A DNA stretch of 64,000 nucleotides, from contig BGZK01000179.1 of the NCBI GenBank assembly GCA_005406025.1, forward strand, positions 574,898 to 638,897, in the 5' to 3' direction. Of the stretch, positions 56,226 to 64,000 are shown one piece after another. The notes below the pieces were generated by a model, which saw only the letters and a list, made by a program, of their open reading frames with translations, made no database searches and was not told the origin of the DNA. This stretch comes from Eumeta japonica (lineage: Eukaryota; Arthropoda; Insecta; Lepidoptera; Psychidae). Both the position numbers and the translations under genes were made by a program. The stretch's first letter is position 1. Each line of letters starts with the position of its first letter.

Positions 56226-56735
56226 TCAGCGATAGACAACAAATATAATGATTTTTGTGTATCCAATCCTCATCCGCATACGTCTCGTATATGCGTACGA
56301 ACGAAGGGTGTATCCTAACTGTTCTAGGTCCCATGACAAAAATGACACTTCACTGTGACAGATCGACACTTTAAGAGGCCCCGACATAAAATTAAACACG
56401 CCCCGTGCATCCCGCGCCGACGCCGGGAATACAATTTCCGCCTTAACGGCGCGTGTAAGACAAAATAATAATTGAATTTGCGAAGGCAACGCATAAACGA
56501 TGTTCGGCGACGCCCCGCCTGCGTCTCGCTCGCCCGGGTTATAAAGCGAATTGTGTTCGCGGAATTGATAATTTTCTTGCCCGTATTGAAAAGGTTGCTC
56601 TTGTGACGGCGACACCGGGACGCTCGGTGGCGCAACGAATCGATGGAGCGGTTCCGTGTTCGTTTCTCGGTGTATAGTCCAATAAAATCTCCAATTTAAA
56701 AATGAGCTCACCAGTTTTGGCGCAATATACAACAA
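56226..56735 (-). other. 169-codon minus-strand ORF over a CpG-rich patch
   Basis: The longest open frame outside repeats. It includes RETNTEPLHRFVAPPSVPVS, PSQEQPFQYGQENYQF and GERDAGGASPNIVYALPSQ. It lies over a CpG-rich stretch (56395-56660: GCCCCGTGCATCCCGCGCCG, CGACGCCCCGCCTGCGTCTC), where stops are rare by composition. A second overlapping minus frame (56324-56635) is also open, which argues against coding. No domain is recognised. A conserved regulatory patch is as likely as a gene. Confidence 0.2.
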
Positions 56736-56739
56736 TATG

Positions 56740-57190
56740 TTCGTAATTACATAAATAATGATGATATGAAAGAAATTTTAATTTGAATTGACGGGAAAGG
56801 GATGAAAAAAATAAAATAAGGGTTGAATAACGCGTTTTTTTAAAAATAACTCGATAACGGTGAGAAATATAAAAAAAAAATAAAATAAAAGTTGTAGGAA
56901 AAAAATTCTACACAAAAAAGGTTCTTTTCAATTTTTCATTATCTGCTTTAGTTTCGTTGGAAATACACGATTGGCTGGTTTCTATTAAACTGTCAATAAA
57001 AGTGTTTGGCATTCGATTTAAATATTAATGGAATACGCAGTACTTTGAGATTTCATTAGTTATCTGATATTAGATTTCTTTGTTCAACTTGTTACGTAGG
57101 GTTTGCGTAGGACCAGCGTGTTGGTCACCCCAAAAACCTCCATGCGGATATCCCAAAAACCGTTTTTTATGGGATTTACAAGGGAAACGC
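56740..57190. other. no gene seen
   Basis: AT-rich sequence. Nothing is recognised. Confidence 0.35.
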
Positions 57191-57194
57191 GAGC

Positions 57195-57345
57195 GTACGG
57201 ACCATTGATAGGTAGATGGTCACCGTCGCCCATCTACGCCCGCAACTCAAGAGGAGTCACCTGTGCGACGCCGACCTTTCGAATAGGAATAAGCTCTTAT
57301 CTTGAAGACACGCTTGTCAAAATTCGGTGGGAATACCGATGATGG
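57195..57345 (-). repeat. dispersed repeat family A, fragment
   Basis: GATGGTCACCGTCGCCCATC, GCCCGCAACTCAAGAGGAGT, CACCTGTGCGACGCCGACCT correspond to the 3' half of the family on the minus strand. The rest is diverged. Confidence 0.6.
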
Positions 57346-59355
57346 CAAATCAATTCCAGAGTCCCATCGTACGTGGCAGAGAGTTTCGCATGAAGCTTAC
57401 GGTGGTAGAACTCCAGCTATCAAGATTGTGCTGATGGTACTTTTGGCTAGCGTGACGATGACGAAATTCACCCGTAGAAATGAGCTTGAATAGCTTCTCG
57501 TAACACTCGTCATAGCATACGCGATGGAGCGCGCAGATATGCTAAGTCTCTTTAAAAGCCTTCTTCAAAACCATCAATGTAATATGGGGCATCACAATCT
57601 ATAAGGTGTCTATTATTATTTCTACAATGCATACTCATTTCTATATCTGGATCTAGATTTTAGATCTATATTCACTGCTGCTCAAATATCGCTCTATGCT
57701 ATTATACTACCAGTACGATTATATGATTCTTAATCATAGGGATTTTTTCGTGAGGGTAATACGAAGCGTATTTTTTCTCATATTTTTTGCATATTTACAA
57801 CCTTTTCAACCGACTTCGAAAAAATGACGAGGTTCTATATTCGACACATATTCTTCGAAATGAATTTCATCGATTCTCCGCCGAAAAAGGAATAATACAT
57901 TTGAGTTGTATTCACATAGATTTCGAGGTGGCCATCTATTATATTTATTTTTCTGTGACTTCAAACACGTTTATCAAATAGTCATCTATGTATGTATTGA
58001 TTCATCCAAACACAGTTAGCTGTTCTCTCTCTATGCTTCCGAAACAAATGTGATTAAAATTTGGAAAAAAAATACAAGCTACGAATTACCGGTATAGATG
58101 CATGGAAAATATTATTCTATATATAATTCTTTGTATTACATGTAATAATAATGTTTTTCACTGCGTTGCCACAATATGGCGTTCATAGAAAAGAAAATCA
58201 AGTGTTAGATTACATTTTATTTAATATTTATAAACTAATATTACTACCAGATTGAAGTAACCACGTTATTGTAGTTAATTCAATCTTAATGAGAACTGTA
58301 TTCCCTTTTTACTGGATCAGTGACAATCTGTGATCTCAATGTGAACAAAAGATTGGTTGATGCGAAAGGTGAGTGAAAAATTAAAAAAATAATTATCGTT
58401 AAATATAATTAAAGAGTTAAGCACGAGATAAATTATTCACAAAGTTACCATAAATATGTCAATCTGTTTATATTATTCAGTTGTCTATGGCGTATAATTT
58501 TAAAAGGGGTGATCTCTGTCTGAAAAGATTCGTGATCTAATCCACCGTATGTCGAACGGCGAAAAGCCTTCACACAGAACAGCCTGAGGAAACGATTTCG
58601 CCGGTAAGAGAAAAAAAGGATATTCAATTTTCGTATGCATGAAGTTGTCGTGAACACGCGGGCGGCAGACTCTCTGCCGACTTATATGAAGTCGTGGTGT
58701 TTTTTTTTTTATGCAGTAAGGGTGGAATTGGCTTTGCGAGGATGGGATGGTTTCTCGATTTTTATTTAATTTTATTGAAAAAAAATACCCATATTCGTGG
58801 GTTCTTGAGTATAGAGCGACAAAGTTTCTGTTTGTCCGTAGTTTTTATTTAAAAATATTAGTTAAAAGTATTAGTTGAATCAAATTTTATGCATAATCAG
58901 ATTCCTGGCTGTTTTTATTCATAGTAACGAAATATTGTGGCAAAACTTGTAATATTCAGTAAGTTATAACCGATAGCCTTATTAACTAAATATCGTTTTG
59001 AGATAAACAGCGCTGCAGTGTTAACTAACTTCGAACGATTTCTGCTTAATTAAACGAAATGTAATTACATATCGGGTCCTATGCTTATTTAAATAGATTG
59101 TGCCGTCAATTCAATATACCGTCAAGACAGAGTGATTTTGACCTAAATATGTGTATCACATTGCGTAAATTTAAATCAGATCTATTGCTGTACCACTTGA
59201 TCGCATGTATTAGCTAATTAAATTAAGCTATATATAACTATGTTAATCTTAGAAATGTGAAATGTATTATTTTATAGTTGAATAAGTAGGTTTTCAGTGA
59301 ATGTTTAATGTTATACTCAAATTAGTAATAAGTTCCTAATAATTAATAATAAATT
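57346..59355. other. no gene supported
   Basis: Contains a short lepidopteran-type repeat piece TTTTCAACCGACTTCGAAAA at 57803-57822. The 58445-58660 patch (AACGGCGAAAAGCCTTCACA) is not identified. The rest is AT-rich. Confidence 0.3.
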
Positions 59356-59359
59356 TTTG

Positions 59360-59500
59360 ATGTTGATCACTTATATCATTGCATTCTGTGGCCTCCTGTA
59401 ATTGAGAAAACACATTGCAATAGACTCGAAGCATGTTTTTGTAGCTCGTAAGTGTATTTCTTGTTGGAGATCTTTAATAAATAAATAAAATAATTTATTC
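59360..59500 (+). repeat. possible LINE 3' tail
   Basis: GTATTTCTTGTTGGAGATCT, TTAATAAATAAATAAAATAA resembles the AATAAATAAA-ended tail of a Jockey-type LINE. No coding part precedes it. Confidence 0.3.
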
Positions 59501-60365
59501 AAATCTAAATAATGAGCGATTCATTATTCACGTAAAGGGCTCAAGAAACAGGGTTTGAATAATCTCTACATGGCCTTACCTCGGATTGGAGAGGCTTATA
59601 AACCATTTTTAAGTAACATTTTATAAGTGCGTTTTCCAATGTGGATTGATGACATGGACAATTGAGAGCAAAGCATTGGGTTAAGCAACTATGAAAATCT
59701 ATTTTTTTTAATTAATACTTTAAATTAAAAAAAAACTTTTTTTTCTTATCGAATAATAAGTTTTACTATGATCGATCCTATTCTACCGACATTTAACTAT
59801 CTAGGGACATTAGGTAAAATCTGACGTAAAGAGGGGGATAGGGCGTGCGAGAAATCTTGTGAGAGGTTATTGTAGGTAGGAGAGGCCAAAAATGGTCAAA
59901 ATCATCCTTACTGTAAATAGCTCTTAATAACGAAATTGAATATTAGATAAGAGATTTTAATGATTATTAGTAAATTGTATCTGTTACATGACCCTTATGC
60001 AATCGTAATTCTCATTGTGAATTGAACATTATTTTCTATATTTAGTTTGAGAAAATTCTTCATTTACATTTTATTCAAAAACCAAAAATTAACATACAAA
60101 TATGCTACATCAGGAAACAGTTAAATTATTTATGTATTGATCTACCTTTTAATATTTTTAACAAATGTTTCTGTAACTTTTTTTTATCTCTGTGGTTTCA
60201 TCCATAGATTGTAGATCGCAGTGTTTACAAAAATATATTTTCACGGCAGGTGGAAGAAAAGAAAAATTGTCTCAATATGAAACCTTCAATATTAGATCAA
60301 AATCTACCAAAAGACTACACAATAAAACCATTAATAGCATTTGCTCAGGTTTTATTTAATTTTTG
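59501..60365. other. no gene seen
   Basis: AT-rich sequence with no recognised feature. Confidence 0.35.
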
Positions 60366-60370
60366 CATGT

Positions 60371-60584
60371 AGTATATTGAATACGTTATGAATACAGATA
60401 TTAACTTCGATTGCATAAATGATTATTGTCATTGTACCAATCAAATTCTATCAATTATGCAATCAAAGTCAATATCTTTTGAAATATATAATTTGAATGA
60501 GTCGAATTCATCGAGTCGAAAAATAATTTACTTACCTGTGAATTCTATATTGAAATCAAGAGCTATCAGAAAAAAATATGCAGA
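60371..60584 (+). other. exon-like open segment between splice-like sites
   Basis: A T-rich tract and TTTTTGCATGTAG (ending 60370) precede an open frame, YIEYVMNTDINFDCINDYCH ... SSRKIIYLPVNSILKSR, which reaches GCAGAGGTAGAA, a plausible donor at 60585. The frame runs on to 60654 if unspliced. Residue mix is protein-like despite AT richness. No family is recognised and no neighbouring exon is certain. Confidence 0.2.
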
Positions 60585-60659
60585 GGTAGAATTCGTGTTT
60601 CTCTGTAAAATCGTTAACTACACCTTTGATATTTACATAGTTAGTTTGCTTTAAGTTAA

Positions 60660-61225
60660 GACTAAAATTCTAAAATAGGAGTAAATAATAGGGCAACTTT
60701 TTTAAGTAGAAAAAAATATATGATTTTAAAACATACGAAAACATGTATTATTAAATGAAATGTTTCTATTTGCATAGAAGTTTAGACTTACATTTGCGGT
60801 TATAAATGTAAAAGGACATTTTAAATATTTAGGGCACTCTTACAATTACGTTTTATATTTACGGTGTTTTATTTTCGATGGTTATCAGTAAATCTCTCTT
60901 CCCATGAATAGAGAGAATTGAAAGAGCGAGAATTGATGTGACAGACAAGAGATACACACAGAAGACGTTGAACTCATACATTGTCTCATTCATGATTACA
61001 GGATTGCCTGCGATATGTAGTTACTTGTTACATGCAACCCACTGCTGACCCTCGAATCTGTTCTTCTACTACGAAATCTTATCTAATGAATCGATTCTAG
61101 GGGATCGCCAAATATTTAACACCTTAGCGAATTTTAATTTCATATTTATCTTAACCGCTAATTAATTAAAAGAAAATGCAGACGTACATATTAACCAGGG
61201 TGCTATTAGTTTTGAAACCACCAAC
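60660..61225. other. no gene seen
   Basis: AT-rich flank of the LINE relic. Confidence 0.35.
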
Positions 61226-61227
61226 AC

Positions 61228-62480
61228 ATGCGCTTCCAACCACATTCGTCCGTTGGCTTCATCAGTGAAGGAAGACACCAAGCGTGATCTAGCTCGCGTG
61301 CACTGCTGGGGAGTCAGAAATAAGCTGAGGTTCACGCCATCGACGTCTAATTCGATAGTGCTGACCAAAAAACTGAAATGTGATAATCCAGTGGTGTACA
61401 TGACCGGTGAGCAAATAAGCCTGGCTAACGAAATACGCCTCCTCGATCTGACCATCGATAGGAAGCTCACATTCATTCCACATGTCGCCAAAGCTCAAAG
61501 GATTAGCTCTAGTGGCCAAAGCGACATGAAGTCCGAGTCCGAGGGTCGTGAAGACCATATACGTCGCGGTGATAGACCCGCGACGGATATGGTGCACTTC
61601 GAGCACTGGCGACAAGGAAGCTCAGGTTGCGAAAGATGCTCCATGGGATCCAGAGCAGCGTCGCTCTTAAGGCATGCCGGGCCCACTGTACAGTCTTTCT
61701 GCGTTCCGCGTTGATCCTCTCGAGTCTGTTTCCTATCGACATTAGAGTGAGAGAAGCGGCCTGGTTGTATGAGGAAAAGCGCGGTAAAAACATGGGAGAC
61801 ACTTGTCGACCAGGAGCTCGAAAAACTCGTGTATTCCGGCGATTGTCCTCACTCTGTGCACATGCTGAGGTCGGGTACGAGAGTGTCGAGGAACTGGATT
61901 CCCAATCGTTGGACTATCTCACCATATTTGAGCCGCAAATCTATATCGACGGAAACCGTATCGAAGGCAAAGTCGGTGTAGTTCTTATGGAATAGCGAGA
62001 CGAAGAGAAGACCTGGCACTCGACGCTACGACTTGATCCCTTCTGCATGGTCTTTCAGGCGGTGGTGGTCGCGCTGCAAAGAGTTTGTGTCCCACCCTTT
62101 GCAATACAGAGGGTGAAATACAAACGGTAAGGACGGGCTGGTCAACATATCCACGTCTTTTCTGGAGATACTGACCGGACCAAAAGCCTATCATCCTCTG
62201 GCTCAGCTAGGTATAACCTCTTTGATATCGCTACGGAAAGCAAGGCTGTGCGCCTATTCTGGGTTAGAGCGCATGACGGAATTGCGGGAAACGATCGTGC
62301 AGACAAGCTCGTCAGGCAGGACGCCCTCGCCAAGAAGACGGCAGCGGACTACTATAGATTTTCGCTGTCGTATGCAAAGAAGGTGATTAGGGTAGCCAAC
62401 CTGGAAAAGTGGCAAAAACAATACGCCGAGAGAAGTACGAGTAAGGCAACCAAATGCTTCTTTTCCCGGAAAGAACATAT
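61228..62480 (+). mobile_element. R1-like non-LTR retrotransposon fragment (RT + RNase H)
   Basis: A GC-richer block holds the C-terminal half of a LINE ORF2. It begins in the middle of RT and stops in the region just after RNase H. No zinc-knuckle, 3' UTR or tail is left, so both ends were lost, unlike the usual 5'-truncated insertion. It is placed in the R1 group because of the RT wording and the RNase H domain; that placement is inference. Confidence 0.75.
61228..62480 (+). pseudogene. RT/RNase H pseudogene, R1-like
   Basis: 61253-61500 reads LARVHCWGVRNKLRFTPSTS and EIRLLDLTIDRKLTFIPHVA (RT palm end and thumb). 61627-61995 reads RKMLHGIQSSVALKACRAHC, DIRVREAAWLYEEKRG and the RNase H start PQIYIDGNRIEGKVG, with the first catalytic Asp in YIDG. 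62248-62478 holds the RNase H end LFWVRAHDGIAGNDRADKL, with the conserved His and Asp, then KKTAADYYRFSLSYAKKVIR. At least three frameshifts and a stop after VVLME (61993-61995) inactivate it. About 250 bases in between are poorly preserved. Confidence 0.8.
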
Positions 62481-62945
62481 TTTATATATATATTATATGA
62501 GATACATATTTTGATGCGATTCCGGCGTTAAAACCCATGGCCGTTAGTAGGCCATGCCCTTCATTGCATAACTTACTTTCAGGCAACTCTTAGTCTGTCT
62601 TAGTATTTTGATATGTCTGACTAAAGAAAAATTATCAATATTTCTTACTGATTCATATGAAAGCGGATAAACAGATTTTTAAAATTTTGAAAAATAGTTA
62701 AACCATGACCTGAAGTTAATACTTTTAATCCGAAATTTGGATTTAAACGGAAATTAGTATTTAAGTTAATCGTCCTAAATAATAACACAACTGTATCAAT
62801 TCCATAAAACGAATTATTAAGCGATGTAAAACAAGGAAAGAAAATTTGCATAGGAATACATTTTATGTATTAATTTGAAACTTAAACACGTATTTTTCAA
62901 AAAGTGTGATTAACATTTTATTTTAAACAAATGTTAAGGATCCGT
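62481..62945. other. no gene seen
   Basis: AT-rich sequence. Nothing is recognised. Confidence 0.35.
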
Positions 62946-62949
62946 GTGA

Positions 62950-63245
62950 TGAGATATCATGTACTGAAAACTGGATTGGAACTAGAACTTAAAACAGAAC
63001 CGGGGTCGTGACTCTGAAATTAAAATTTTTATAGAACAAGAGAGGAGACTAGGATTGAAACCGAGAAAGTAACTAAAATTGAGACTAAAAGTGACATCAG
63101 AAAAGAAATTGAGAGCCAAGTTGGGATCAGAAAAGAGAGAGGACTAACAACGGCACCGGAAGAAGACCCACGTTCGAAGCTGGAAGCTGAATATAATTGA
63201 TATCAAAATCAAATTAACAACGAGAATAGAAGTGGGAATAGCATG
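62950..63245. repeat. degenerate simple repeat (reverse of TTCCGATT type)
   Basis: Recurring GGAACTAGAACT, AACCGGGG, ATTGAAACCGAGA, GGAAGAAG and GGGATCAGAA words with 6-12-base spacing. The minus-strand equivalent of the tracts at 4785 and 12160. Confidence 0.5.
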
Positions 63246-63700
63246 AAATTAAAATAAGATATGAAGGGATTTATTATACAATATAGTATATTGTAGAGAA
63301 AGACACGATGAAACGTGCGCAGGAATACATTTATTGTGGCAGCAAGCAGAGTCACGTTTTATTATTGGAGCAAATATATTGTTAAAAATATAAACGCATA
63401 TTTGCATATTCATTGAGCTGATGCACTCTGACGTGTCGGTCAATGTTCTATATCGCGCTAGACAGTTTGTGAAGAAATTTGCTCTACTTTCTATATATTA
63501 ACCCATAGAAAATGGAAAATCTACATATTTCATAAAAAAAACTTATTAGATCGTCATGGATGTTTTGCTGATAAAGTTGTGAATTATTTACTAGCAACAA
63601 ATAGTCACTACGTGACCGTCGACAAATAGGTCGAAAAACATATAAAAATTGTACAAAAACTCAAATTCAAGTCAACATAAACTTTTCCGAATAGATCAAA
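63246..63700. other. no gene seen; upstream flank of a candidate gene
   Basis: AT-rich sequence. No clear regulatory motifs beyond the TATA box that follows. Confidence 0.3.
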
Positions 63701-63706
63701 TTTCAC

Positions 63707-63713
63707 TATAAAA
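63707..63713 (+). promoter_or_regulatory. TATA box of candidate secreted-protein gene
   Basis: TATAAAA at 63707-63713 puts transcription start near 63735-63740 by the usual 25-30-base spacing, leaving a leader of about 15-20 bases before the ATG at 63754. A 6-codon ORF (MKTKYL) from 63737 overlaps it out of frame and may lie at or before the start site. Confidence 0.4.
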
Positions 63714-63753
63714 ATCCATTTTATTATATAGATACGATGAAGACGAAATATTT

Positions 63754-64000
63754 ATGATAAAAAAAATATTGGTCTTCATTGTACTATGCTGTGATGATTG
63801 TGTTACTGCAGTAAACATCCGAAAACTTATGTGAGTGCCTTTTAATAATAAATTAATTTTCTGTTAGCCGTTTTTGATTAAAATAAGCCTAAGAAAATAT
63901 ATCTAATAGAGACTGACGTTTTCAAACAGATAATAGACGGGCGGAGATTCGTAACAGAATATCAAAAGGCTACGAAAAATAATCTTATTGTATTGTCTTG
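63754..64000 (+). CDS. candidate secreted protein gene, 5' end (signal-peptide exon, cut by window edge)
   Basis: The ATG at 63754 opens MIKKILVFIVLCCDDCVTA, a textbook signal-peptide shape: basic start, hydrophobic core, small residues before a V-T-A cleavage site. The frame continues VNIRKL and meets a consensus donor GTGAGT at 63831. Another donor, GTAAAC, follows the GCA codon at 63811. A T-containing tract and CAAACAG give an acceptor at 63928-63929. Splicing 63811 to 63929 joins, in phase, the open frame IIDGRRFVTEYQKATKNNL, which recalls the IIGG-type N-terminus of trypsin-like serine proteases and runs off the window. Splicing from GTGAGT to an alternative AG (ATAATAG, 63936) would instead give a short basic peptide. 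Exon limits are therefore uncertain; a small intron and TATA promoter fit an insect secreted-protein gene. Confidence 0.4.

Noticed and set aside
61162..61802. Minus-strand ORFs opposite the R1-like relic
   Set aside because: They are shadows of the plus-strand RT frames in a GC-richer block.

Overview
The window looks like AT-rich lepidopteran (moth or butterfly) nuclear DNA. It has no bacterial gene organisation, no long host open reading frame and many insect retrotransposon relics. The lepidopteran assignment is an inference from remembered repeat families: an approx. 300-bp repeat carrying 'CGCACTGGTGA' and 'ATGGGCGGCGGTGATCG', the 'GGTTCCGTAC ... ACGGAACCC ... CCGACTCGCACTT' family, tRNA-headed SINEs, and retrotransposon ends reading '...SAHPSGKYA'. 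No search was run.

Layout. 1-257: 3' end of a mariner element running off the left edge. 720-925: tRNA-derived SINE. 1.5-3.4 kb: dead Jockey-like LINE. 3.4-15 kb: AT-rich DNA with hairpins, degenerate TTCCGATT-type repeats and three candidate promoter or CpG-rich patches (near 6.6, 9.8 and 13.7 kb). 15-24 kb: dispersed repeats, a second LINE (17.3-18.75 kb), a TTAA-flanked foldback element (20.5-20.9 kb) and the first minus-strand LINE tails. 24-38 kb: more relics, including further minus-strand LINE 3' ends at 27.6, 28.7 and 37.6 kb. 39-41.7 kb: two copies of an approx. 470-bp repeat, three GAGCTC hairpin modules and an approx. 23-copy, 37-bp minisatellite. 42-58 kb: SINEs, repeat families, several perfect inverted repeats and a few unassigned ORFs. 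61.2-62.5 kb: R1-like RT plus RNase H relic truncated at both ends. 63.7-64 kb: the best host-gene candidate, a TATA box, a short leader, a signal-peptide-like exon and splice sites, cut off by the right edge.

No established host gene lies wholly inside the window; it reads as intergenic or long-intron DNA. Nothing here forms an operon or a multi-gene system. The items most worth following up are the terminal secreted-protein gene candidate, the 37-bp minisatellite that is open in all three minus-strand frames, and the perfect hairpins near 20.5, 21.7, 48.2, 49.5 and 54.2 kb.
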